From NCBI RefSeq assembly GCF_002906575.1, contig NZ_CP026309.1:186001-250000 (forward strand): 64,000 nucleotides of DNA. Direction: 5' to 3'. Positions 55,050-63,021 of the stretch are shown here, in pieces. The notes below the pieces were generated by a model. That model was not told the DNA's origin. It saw only the letters and a program-made list of their open reading frames with translations, and searched no databases. The translations under genes were made by a program, and so were the position numbers. How positions within the stretch are numbered: position 1 is the first letter of the stretch; the number at the start of each line of letters is the position of its first letter. This DNA comes from Salinigranum rubrum (lineage in GTDB: Archaea > Halobacteriota > Halobacteria > Halobacteriales > Haloferacaceae).

Positions 55050-56354
55050 CTACTCGTCGCCGTCGTCGTCGCCTTCGTCGGGGAGGGAGATGAGGTTCTC
55101 GCGGCCGAGTCTGAGCTTCTCGACCCGCCCCGTCTCGGCCATCGACGAGAGCAACTGTGACACCTTCGCGTCCGACCAACCGGTCTCCTTGACGATGTTC
55201 GCCTGCTTCATCCGGCCGCCGCGCTGTTCGAGGAGGTACTCGACGCGCTCCTCGTCGGAGAGCAGGTCGAAGTCCGGTTCGGGGTCGGGTTCGTCCCCTT
55301 CGTCGCCGGCCGTTTCGCCGTCGTCGCCGGCTCCGGCGACCGGTCCGGCCGTAGCCCCATCGGGTGACGTCGGTTCGGGCGTCGCTCCCGTCCCGGTCTC
55401 GGCCCCGCCTCCGCTCCCGGTCTCACCCTGCTCCTCGGCTGACTCGCCGCCGTTCGTCATCGCCTGGCCGGTCGACGGCTCGGGCGAGCCCCCTCCCCTC
55501 GTGTCGCGCGAGCGGACGAGGACGAACGCGACGGCGACGACGACGACGGCTGCGACGCCGCCACCGACGATGAGCGTCCACGGCAACTCCGCCTGGTCGC
55601 TCGCGCGGTAGGTGACGGAGAGCCGTTCGGCCTCGGAGAACTCGCGCGGCCCGTCGATGATGAGCGAGCCGTTCTGCTGCTGGATGGGGAAGCTCGTGCG
55701 GCTGATGACGTACCCCGGCGGGGTGACGATGGTGAGCCGCTGGTCGTCGCCGAGCGACGAGAGCCACGTGCCGCCGTCGCCGGTTCTGAACACGTCTCCG
55801 AGCTGGAGCGTGCCGTCGTCGGTCCGTTCGAGGAAGTTCGTCCAGGTGAACGACAGCCGGAGGACGCCCGCCGCGGTCTCGTTCTCCGGTGTCGGCGTCG
55901 CCGTCGGTGCCGCCGTCACCGTCCCGTTGGCCACTGTCGCGTTCCGTTCGACCGTCGCCTCGCGCGCGACGTCCCGGATCACCATACTCCGGCCGGTCGA
56001 CTCGGCGGCCTCCGTCGCGAGGTTACGGAAGACACTGGCGTCGAGCCCGAGATCGGTCTGGCCGTTCTCGAACTCGGCGCCGAGCGTGCGGAACGCCTCG
56101 ATCTCGTCCGCGCCGGTGAGCGGGTAGCGGTAGGTGACGGTCCACCGGGCGTCGGTGTCGCTCCGGAGTTGTACCTGTATCGCGGTCGACGGCAGGGCGT
56201 CGGATTCGACCTGCGCGACCGCCGGTGCCGTCGCGAACGCGGCCGCTGGTGCGTGCTCCTGTCCGTCGTCGACACCGGGAGGGACCAGGGCTGTTGCCGG
56301 TGCCGCGCCGGAGAGGATGATGAGGAGGGCGAGGGTGAGCGCGGCGCTCCGCAT
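55050..56354 (-). CDS. Membrane-anchored protein with cytoplasmic winged-helix domain
   Basis: 434 residues. Signal peptide (LTLALLIILSGAAPATA), an external region with a propagating set of beta strands (TAIQVQLRSDTDARWTVTYR ... LTIVTPPGYVISRTSF), one membrane helix (LIVGGGVAAVVVVAVAFVLV, about residue 275-295), an acidic, disordered linker (EEQGETGSGGGAETGTG), and a C-terminal winged helix (LLSDEERVEYLLEQRGGRMK...TGWSDAKVSQLLSSMAETGR). An external sensor linked to a DNA-binding domain on one chain; homologues are annotated as haloarchaeal membrane HTH proteins. Target genes unknown. Confidence 0.82.
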   Translation of the reverse strand: MRSAALTLALLIILSGAAPATALVPPGVDDGQEHAPAAAFATAPAVAQVESDALPSTAIQVQLRSDTDARWTVTYRYPLTGADEIEAFRTLGAEFENGQTDLGLDASVFRNLATEAAESTGRSMVIRDVAREATVERNATVANGTVTAAPTATPTPENETAAGVLRLSFTWTNFLERTDDGTLQLGDVFRTGDGGTWLSSLGDDQRLTIVTPPGYVISRTSFPIQQQNGSLIIDGPREFSEAERLSVTYRASDQAELPWTLIVGGGVAAVVVVAVAFVLVRSRDTRGGGSPEPSTGQAMTNGGESAEEQGETGSGGGAETGTGATPEPTSPDGATAGPVAGAGDDGETAGDEGDEPDPEPDFDLLSDEERVEYLLEQRGGRMKQANIVKETGWSDAKVSQLLSSMAETGRVEKLRLGRENLISLPDEGDDDGDE

Positions 56355-56668
56355 GTGCGTTCGTTCTCCTCATCGTGACGTCAAAACGCTTTCCATACCC
56401 GACACAGCCCCCGAAACGGCGTGCGAATCGCGCCCTCTCGAACCGCTTTCAGGTCTCTCGTCGTGTGCACCTCCCAGTCGCTCTGACTGTCCGCGCACCT
56501 GGCAACAGCCGCCTCTCTGTCGGTTGTCACCCGTCGACGTGTCGCCAACCGCCTCTCGACCGTCGAACGACGCCGTCCGTGCGTCGGACCAGGCCCCGAG
56601 CATCGTCCGACGTCCCCGTGTGAGTATTCAAGTACGGGGACGCGCCCAACGGCACCTGACCCAGACGT
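56355..56668. other. Intergenic region
   Basis: 314 bases between divergent membrane-wHTH and pilin-like genes. No gene supported; a promoter for the pilin-like gene should lie near the right end but no strong TATA box is seen. Confidence 0.5.
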
Positions 56669-57154
56669 ATGCTCGACCGCTCCACGCCTCACGCCCGCGG
56701 ACTCGCTCCCCTCGCCGGTGTCGTCCTCGTCCTCGTCACGTTCTGCCTCGCCGCCACCGTGTCGGGTGCCGTCCTCGCGAGCGGTCACGACGTCTCCGGT
56801 GACCTCTCGCCCCGCGTCTCGCTGTCGCTCGCTGTCGACGGCGACTCGCTCGCGCTCACCCACCGCGGCGGCGACGCGCTCGACGTCACGGCGCTTCGGC
56901 TCGTCGTGACGGTCGACGGCGAACCGCTCGCACATCAGCCACCGGTCCCGTTCTTCTCGGCACGCGGGTTTCACCCCGGACCGACCGGGCCGTTCAACAG
57001 CGCCGCGGACCCGCGATGGGCGGCGGGTGAGACGGCGAGCGTCCGCGTCGCCGGGACGAACCAGCCGACGCTCGAAGCCGGAGGGACGGTCACCGTTCGC
57101 GTGTACGTCGACGACGCGCTGGTCGCCGAGGCGTCGACGCGGACGGCGTCGTGA
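56669..57154 (+). CDS. Pilin-like (type IV pilin N-terminal domain) protein
   Basis: 161 residues. ARGLAPLAGVVLVLVTFCLAATVSGAVL resembles the archaeal class III signal sequence with the hydrophobic spine of type IV pilins (RGLAP-then-hydrophobic). The mature region is a beta-rich domain (VSLSLAVDGDSLALTHRGGD, ETASVRVAGTNQPTLEAGGT). Prepilin peptidase cleavage before L or A would give a pilus or adhesion subunit. The degenerate motif makes assembly uncertain. Confidence 0.7.
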   Translation: MLDRSTPHARGLAPLAGVVLVLVTFCLAATVSGAVLASGHDVSGDLSPRVSLSLAVDGDSLALTHRGGDALDVTALRLVVTVDGEPLAHQPPVPFFSARGFHPGPTGPFNSAADPRWAAGETASVRVAGTNQPTLEAGGTVTVRVYVDDALVAEASTRTAS

Positions 57155-57177
57155 CTCGACGGTGGGGGTCGCTCACC

Positions 57178-57801
57178 TCACTCATCGGGGGCGCGCGCCA
57201 CGGTGACGATGGCGCGGGGCGACCCCGGCTGACGCTGGAGGACGCGGTGTTCGATGTCGACGAAGCCGGCCTCCTCGAACATCTGCTGGGCCTCCTCCTC
57301 GTCGTAGAAGAGCATGATGGCGTCGGCGAGCTTCTGGAACACCGTCGACTTGGGGTCGTCGGGTCCGACGACGAGCACCTGGTTGCCGGGCTTCACGACG
57401 CGGCGGAACTCCACGAGCGCGTCGACGGGGTTCGGCCAGTACTCGATAGAGCCCGAGGACCACACCACGTCGAACGTGTCGTCCTTGAAGGGAAGCCGTT
57501 CGGCGTCACCGCGGTAGAACTTCACCTTGTCGTGTTTGCCGAACTTCTCGAACGCCTTCTCCATCTGGTGGACCGACTGGTCGAGCCCGTGGACGTCGTC
57601 GGTGTGTTCGAGCAGCCCCTCGGTGGCGAATCCCGTCCCGCAGCCGACGTCGAGCACCCGGTCGTCGCGCTCGATGTCGACCATCGAGAGCGCCTCCGCG
57701 CGCATCTCCTCGTCCCAGATGAACGGGTTCACCTGGTCGTACACCTTCGAGAGGTACTTGTAGAAGAGGCGTGCTCGCGCCTTGTTCTCGAGGACTCCCA
57801 T
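57178..57801 (-). CDS. Class I SAM-dependent methyltransferase, quinone methyltransferase-like
   Basis: 207 residues. SAM-binding motif I is RVLDVGCGTGFATEGLLEHT near residues 48-67. The features YKYLSKVYDQVNPFIW, VWSSGSIEYWPNPVDALVEF, RVVKPGNQVLVVGPDDPKS and LFYDEEEAQQMFEEAGF closely follow plant and algal MPBQ/MSBQ methyltransferases (VTE3-type) that methylate quinone precursors. Haloarchaea make methylated menaquinone, so this is a candidate for that step (inference). Generic alternatives remain. ATG 57801. Confidence 0.8.
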   Translation of the reverse strand: MGVLENKARARLFYKYLSKVYDQVNPFIWDEEMRAEALSMVDIERDDRVLDVGCGTGFATEGLLEHTDDVHGLDQSVHQMEKAFEKFGKHDKVKFYRGDAERLPFKDDTFDVVWSSGSIEYWPNPVDALVEFRRVVKPGNQVLVVGPDDPKSTVFQKLADAIMLFYDEEEAQQMFEEAGFVDIEHRVLQRQPGSPRAIVTVARAPDE

Positions 57802-57943
57802 CTCGTCCCGGCTTAGGAGTCGTCTGGCATAACGGTGCGGATTTGTCGTGGACGCGAGACGGACAACGCTTTCACCGCGGCCGCCATACGGCCCGACGTG
57901 ACCGGTGTGTCCTGTGGTGTTCCGCGCGAGTGTTCCGCAAACA

Positions 57944-57982
57944 CCTTATACGCCGCTTGCACACCTCACGGGTGATAGGAGT
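57944..57982 (+). promoter_or_regulatory. Promoter and ribosome binding site of the atp operon
   Basis: CCTTATACG near 57944-57952 is TATA-like. GGTGAT at 57971-57976 is complementary to the 16S 3' end and lies six bases before the ATG at 57983. Confidence 0.55.
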
Positions 57983-58315
57983 ATGCCGAGACCAGAGGTT
58001 CTCGACCGAATCAAGCAGGCCGAACAGGAGGCCGACGAGATCATCGCGGAGGCGAAAGAGGACCGCGAGGAGACGATCTCGGAGGCCCGAACGAAGGCCG
58101 AGCGCATCCGGGCGGAGGCCGAGGAGACGGCCGACGAGCTGGAGGAGTCACGGCTCGCCGAGGCCCGCAAGGAGATCGAGGCCGAGCGCGAGCGCCTCCT
58201 CGCGGAGGGGGCCGACGACCGCCAGCGACTGCGCGAGGAAGCCGAATCGAACGTAGACGAGGCGGTCGAATACGCCATCGAACAGTTCGAGGAGGCGGTG
58301 CATGCTCAGACCTGA
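57983..58315 (+). CDS. atpH: A-type ATP synthase subunit H
   Basis: 110 residues, almost entirely a charged coiled coil (EADEIIAEAKEDREETISEA ... ERERLLAEGADDRQRLREEA), the peripheral-stalk subunit that holds the catalytic head still against the membrane part. Acidic as in other haloarchaea. First gene of the operon; its 3' end overlaps atpI by 14 bases. ATG 57983 starts the coiled coil. Confidence 0.85.
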   Translation: MPRPEVLDRIKQAEQEADEIIAEAKEDREETISEARTKAERIRAEAEETADELEESRLAEARKEIEAERERLLAEGADDRQRLREEAESNVDEAVEYAIEQFEEAVHAQT

Positions 58316-60585
58316 GCAGATGAGCAAGGTTTCGGTGACGGGCTCGAAGAAGGTCATGGACGACGTCGTCGAGACGGTCCACGGCCTCAACTTGCTCCAC
58401 GTCACCGAGTACGACGGGTCCTGGGACGGATTCACGCAGGGCAACCCCACGGAGGGTGCCGAGAGCGCCTCGGAGAAGCTCGTCACCATCCGCTCCATCG
58501 AGAGCATCCTCGACGTCGACGAGGAGGACGCCGGGCCGACGCGCGTCGTCTCCGACGAGGCGCTCGCGGAGGACCTCGCGGAGGTCCGAAGCCGCGTCAA
58601 CGAACTCGACGACCGCCACAACGAGATCGAGTCCGAACTCCGCGAGGTCGAAGAGCGTATCGAGTCGATGGAGCCGTTCGTTGCGCTCGGCATCGACCTC
58701 GACCTCCTCTCCGGGTACGAGTCCATCGAGGTCTCGGTCGGCGAGGGCAAACGCGACCTCGTCGAGGACGCGCTCGCCGCGTCCTCGGCGGTCAAGAACT
58801 ACCGGGTGTTCGCCGCGGACGACGGGTCGACGCTGGGCGTCTTCGCCCAGCCCACCGAGGGCGAGTCGCTCTCGGACGCCCTCGTGGGCACCGAGTTCGC
58901 GGCCGTCCAGATTCCGGACGTCTCCGACGTCCCCGAGGAGGTCCGCGGCGCGGACGGCGCGGTCCCCCCGAAACGTACGTCCAGGAACTGCAGGGGCGAC
59001 GGAAGAAGCTCCGGTCCCGACTGGAGACGGTCGAACGGGAACTGGAGGAGGTCAAGCTCGACGCGGCGGGCTTCCTCCTCGCCGCCGAGGAGCGACTCGC
59101 CATCGAGGTCCAGAAGACGGAGGCTCCCCTCACCTTCGCGACGACGGAGAACGCCTTCGTCGCCGAGGGGTGGATCCCCACCACGCGGTACGGTGACTTC
59201 GTCGCCGAACTCACCGACGCGGTCGGTGACCACGTCGAAATTCAGCGGCTCGAAGACGCACAGTTCAACCGCCACGGCGGCGAGGAACTGCGCGAGGAGT
59301 ACACCGGCGGCGGGACGCCCGCGGCGGCCGACGGCGGCCGGCAGGCGCAGACCGACGGCGGCAAAGAGGCAAAAGCCGACGGCGGCAAAGAAGCCAAGGC
59401 CGACGGCGGAAGCGTCGTGATGAAGAACGACGACCCGCCGGTCGTCCAGGACAACCCGAGCGTCGTCAAGCCGTTCGAGGTGCTGGTGCAGGCAGTGGGG
59501 CGACCGAAGTACACCGAGTTCGACCCGACGGTCCTGGTGTTCCTCACGTTCCCGGCGTTCTTCGGGTTCATGATCGGTGATCTCGGCTACGGGATCATCT
59601 ACACCGCAATCGGCTACTACCTCTACTCGAAGTTCGACTCGCCGGCGTTCAAATCGATGGGCGGCATCACCATCGCGGCCGGGCTGTTCACGATGCTGTT
59701 CGGCATCCTCTACGGCGAAATATTCGGGTTGCACACCATCGCGTCGGTCTTCTGGGAGGGGGTCGTTGGGCTCTCGCACGCCCCGATCGAGAAGGGCCTC
59801 TCGCCCGCCACCAGCGAGTGGGCGCTGGCGTGGCTCTTCGTGAGCGTGCTGATCGGCATCGTTCACCTCAACGCAGGCTGGATCCTCGACTTCATCGAGA
59901 ACCTCGAGTTCCACGGCTTCAAGCACGCGCTCTACGAGTCCGGTTCGTGGCTTCTGATGCTCAACGGCATCTGGGTCTGGATCTTCTCGAGGAGCGCCGA
60001 GGCGCAGAAGCCCGACTTCATCTTCCACGTCTTCGCGGGGAGCCGTTCTCGCTCGGCTTCGCCGGCTTCCCAGCCGTGGTCGGCCTGCTGGGGTTCGGCG
60101 TCTTCGTTCTGGGCCTCGTCCTGCTCATCGTGGGCGAACCCGTCGAAGCGGTCGAGTTCCTGAACGTGCTGGTCAACGGCCTCTCGTACACCCGAATCGC
60201 CGCCGTGCTGCTGGCGAAGGCGGGGATGGCCTTCACGGTCAACCTCCTGTTCTTCGGAGTGTACGTCGATAGCAAAGGTGGATGGCACTTCGGTGTCGAC
60301 GGCATGCCGACCATCCCGGCTGGCACCGACTCCGTAATGTACCACGGCTACGAGGTCACCGAGGTCCTCTTCGGCGGCCTCGTCCACGGCAGCGTGGCGT
60401 TCGTGCTCGTCGGCCTCCTCGTGCTCGTGATCGGTCACGCGCTGGTCCTCGCGCTCGGGATCACCAGCGCTGGCCTGCAGGCGGTGCGTCTCGAGTACGT
60501 CGAGTTCTTCGGAAAGTTCTTCGAGGGCGGCGGGACCGAGTACGAGCCGTTCGGCTACGAGCGGCAGTACACGGCCGACGACTGA
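58302..60585 (+). CDS. atpI: A-type ATP synthase subunit I (two one-base frameshifts)
   Basis: Membrane subunit that forms the ion half-channels with the proteolipid ring. The first 300 residues form the cytoplasmic stator arm (MLRPEQMSKVSVTGSKKVMD and long coiled coils). The C-terminal half has about eight membrane helices (FLTFPAFFGFMIGDLGYGII, GITIAAGLFTMLFGILYGEI, GLVLLIVGEPVEAVEFLNVL, IGHALVLALGITSAGLQAVR), including the conserved Arg near the end. The frame is lost at a C6 run (58964-58969, needs C7 to read VPPETYVQEL) and again at a G4 run (60037-60040, needs G5 to read VFAGEPFSLGF). Total length modulo three agrees with two missing bases. ADGG repeats form a linker. Confidence 0.9.
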
Positions 60586-60699
60586 CGCTCCCCTCGTCGT
60601 CGCGGTTCGCTGTTCGCTCGCCCCGGTTCGGGCCTCGTCCCGTGGCCAGCCGTAACTCCGTTTTCTCCCGATTCGGGCGCTGTCCATGCGTTTTGGGAA

Positions 60700-60710
60700 G
60701 CTTTATGATG
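60700..60710 (+). promoter_or_regulatory. TATA-like element before atpK
   Basis: GCTTTATGATG about 70 bases before the atpK ATG, suggesting a second internal promoter that could raise the amount of the multi-copy proteolipid subunit. Confidence 0.4.
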
Positions 60711-60775
60711 ACCCTGCCTCCACAAACGAACGTTCGGAGACGACCAACACGGACACTGAGACATACCACACAACC

Positions 60776-61036
60776 ATGATTGACGCTGCAACCCAGCTGG
60801 CGAACGTCGTATTGCAGGAAGGCGCATCCGCACCCGCGATTCCCCCGCAGGCCGCTGCTGCGCTGGCCGTCGGGCTGGCCGCCTTCGGTGCGGGATACGC
60901 CGAGCGTGGTATCGGTGCCGCCGCGGTCGGCGCCGTCGCGGAGGACGAGGACCTCTTCGTGCAGGGGCTCATCTTTACAGTCCTGCCGGAGACGCTCGTT
61001 ATTCTCGCGCTCGTCGTCGTCTTCCTGGTCGGGTAA
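60776..61036 (+). CDS. atpK: A-type ATP synthase subunit K (proteolipid c subunit)
   Basis: 86 residues forming one hairpin of two membrane helices (PQAAAALAVGLAAFGAGYAE and GLIFTVLPETLVILALVVVF). The ion-binding carboxylate is the Glu in LPETLVI. The loop EDEDLF is acidic. Several copies form the rotor ring. The 190-base gap before it is the longest in the operon, and the frame extends upstream to 60686 with a poor start; ATG 60776 is the family start. Confidence 0.92.
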   Translation: MIDAATQLANVVLQEGASAPAIPPQAAAALAVGLAAFGAGYAERGIGAAAVGAVAEDEDLFVQGLIFTVLPETLVILALVVVFLVG

Positions 61037-61058
61037 CCACTCCCCTTTCCCTTTACCA

Positions 61059-61643
61059 ATGAGTCTGGACACAGTTGTCGAGGACATTCGAGACGAAGCC
61101 CGCGCGCGTGCCGAGGAGATTCGTACGGAGGGCCAAGAGCGCGCCGACGAGATCGTCGCCGAGGCCGAAGCCGACGCGGAGCAGATCGTCGAAGAGCGCG
61201 AACGGGAGGTCGAGCGACAGATCGCTCAGGAGCGCGAACAGGCGCTGTCGGCCGCCAAACTCGAGGCCAAGCAGGAACGCCTCGAAGCGCGCCGTGACGC
61301 CCTCCAGACCGTGCGAGAGCAGGTCGAAACGGAGCTGGCCGAACTCTCCGGCGGCAAGCGTGAAGAGCTCACTCGGACGCTCCTGGACGCCTCTGCCGCG
61401 GAGTTCGACGACAGCGCGGACGTCGTCGTCCACGGCCGCGACGCCGACGAGGCGATGCTCGTGTCGATCCTCACCGACTACGAGGGCTTCACGCTCGGCG
61501 CGGACACCGTCGACTGCCTCGGCGGCGTCGTCGTCGAGTCGGAGACGTCGCGCGTTCAGGTGGACAACACCTTCGACTCGCTCCTCGACACCGTCTGGGA
61601 GAACAACCTGAAGGAAGTCAGCGGCATCCTCTTCGACCAATGA
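61059..61643 (+). CDS. atpE: A-type ATP synthase subunit E
   Basis: 194 residues, peripheral stalk. N-terminal half is a coiled coil (ARAEEIRTEGQERADEIVAE ... EREQALSAAKLEAKQERLEA), C-terminal half an alpha/beta domain (TLTDYEGFTLG, DCLGGVVVESETSRVQVDNT) that caps the stator. The 3' end overlaps atpC by four bases. Confidence 0.92.
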   Translation: MSLDTVVEDIRDEARARAEEIRTEGQERADEIVAEAEADAEQIVEEREREVERQIAQEREQALSAAKLEAKQERLEARRDALQTVREQVETELAELSGGKREELTRTLLDASAAEFDDSADVVVHGRDADEAMLVSILTDYEGFTLGADTVDCLGGVVVESETSRVQVDNTFDSLLDTVWENNLKEVSGILFDQ

Positions 61644-62689
61644 GTTCCAGTGCCGGCAGCTCGAATCCGGAGTACGTCAACGCCCGTGTTCGAGCCCGTC
61701 GGAGCGAGCTCTTCGCGGACGAGGACTACCGCAAGCTCGTGCGGATGAGCACGGCGGAGATCGCCCGGTTCATGGAGGAGTCGGCGTACGAGGAGGAGAT
61801 CAACGCCCTGGGTGCGCGGCACTCGGGCGTCGACCTCATCGAGTACGCCCTCAACCGAAACCTCGCGAAGCAGTTCGACGACATCCTCGACTGGGCGGAC
61901 GGGCGGCTGTACGACCTCATCGCGCGCTACCTGCGGAAGTTCGACGCGTGGAACGTCAAGACCGTCGTCCGCGGTATCTACTCCGACGCGTCGCGCGAGG
62001 AGATCGAGTCCGACCTCATCCGCGCCGGCGAGTTCTCCGACCGACTCGTCACCCGACTCCTCGACGCGGGCAGCATCGAGGAGGTCGTCGACGTCCTCGA
62101 CCGGACGATGTTCGGCCCCGCGCTCGCGGCGGCGTACGACGAGTACGAGTCCTCGGGCGTGCTGGTCCCGCTGGAGAACGCGGTCGACCGCGTCTTCTAC
62201 GAGAACCTCCTCTCGGGGGTCACGTGGGACGAGACGACCCAGCAGTACCGCGACCTGCTCAAGGCCGAGGTCGACTTCCGGAACGCGCGGAACGCCCTCC
62301 GACTGGCTCGAAGCGGTGCGGACATCGACCCCGGGGAGTACTACATCGAGGGCGGGCGGCTGTTCGGTCCGGCGGAACTGAGTAGCTTGGCGTCGAACCC
62401 CGACGAGCTCGTCCAGCGAATCCGCGACTCGACGTACGGCGACGACCTCTCGGAGGCGCTCGACGACATCGAAGCGGCCGAGAGCCTCATCGCGTTCGAG
62501 CGCGCGCTCGAGACGGCGCTCTTGGAGTACTCGTCCAGTCTGGGCAACGTCTTCCCCCTCTCGGTGAGTCCGGTGATCTCGTACATCCTGGCGAAGGAAC
62601 GCGAGGTCGACAACATCCGGGCCATCGCACGGGCCCGCGAAGCCGGGCTCTCCCCCGAACAGATCGAGGAGGAACTGGTGATACTATGA
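61640..62689 (+). CDS. atpC: A-type ATP synthase subunit C
   Basis: 349 residues, all helical, matching the C subunit that links the rotor ring to the central shaft. It contains NARVRARRSELFADEDYRKL near the N-terminus and the repeated AWNVKTVVRGIYSDASREEI and LLKAEVDFRNARNALRLARS helices. The stop overlaps the atpF start by four bases. Confidence 0.93.
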   Translation: MSSSAGSSNPEYVNARVRARRSELFADEDYRKLVRMSTAEIARFMEESAYEEEINALGARHSGVDLIEYALNRNLAKQFDDILDWADGRLYDLIARYLRKFDAWNVKTVVRGIYSDASREEIESDLIRAGEFSDRLVTRLLDAGSIEEVVDVLDRTMFGPALAAAYDEYESSGVLVPLENAVDRVFYENLLSGVTWDETTQQYRDLLKAEVDFRNARNALRLARSGADIDPGEYYIEGGRLFGPAELSSLASNPDELVQRIRDSTYGDDLSEALDDIEAAESLIAFERALETALLEYSSSLGNVFPLSVSPVISYILAKEREVDNIRAIARAREAGLSPEQIEEELVIL

Positions 62690-63018
62690 GTCAGGAGATC
62701 GCCGTCGTCGGGAGCCCCGACTTCACCACGGGCTTCCGCCTCGCGGGCGTTCGGAAGTTCGAGAACGTCCCCGACGAGGAGAAAGATGCACAGCTCGACG
62801 AGGCCGTCATGGAGACGCTCGACGACGACGAGGTCGGCATCATCGTGATGCACGACGACGACATGGACCACCTGTCCCGGCAGGCTCGGCAGGCCGTCGA
62901 GGGGAGCATCGAACCGGTGCTCGTCACCCTCGGCGGCGGTGCCGGCGCAGGCGGCCTCCGCGAACAGATCAAGCGAGCCATCGGTATCGACCTAATGGAC
63001 GAGGACGAGAGCGAATAA
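62686..63018 (+). CDS. atpF: A-type ATP synthase subunit F
   Basis: 110 residues, CheY-like fold of the central shaft. Starts EIAVVGSPDFTTGFRLAGVR, with GIIVMHDDDMDHLSRQARQA and PVLVTLGGGAGAGGLREQIK. It interacts with subunits A, B and D. Followed after three bases by atpA. Confidence 0.94.
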   Translation: MSQEIAVVGSPDFTTGFRLAGVRKFENVPDEEKDAQLDEAVMETLDDDEVGIIVMHDDDMDHLSRQARQAVEGSIEPVLVTLGGGAGAGGLREQIKRAIGIDLMDEDESE

Positions 63019-63021
63019 GAC

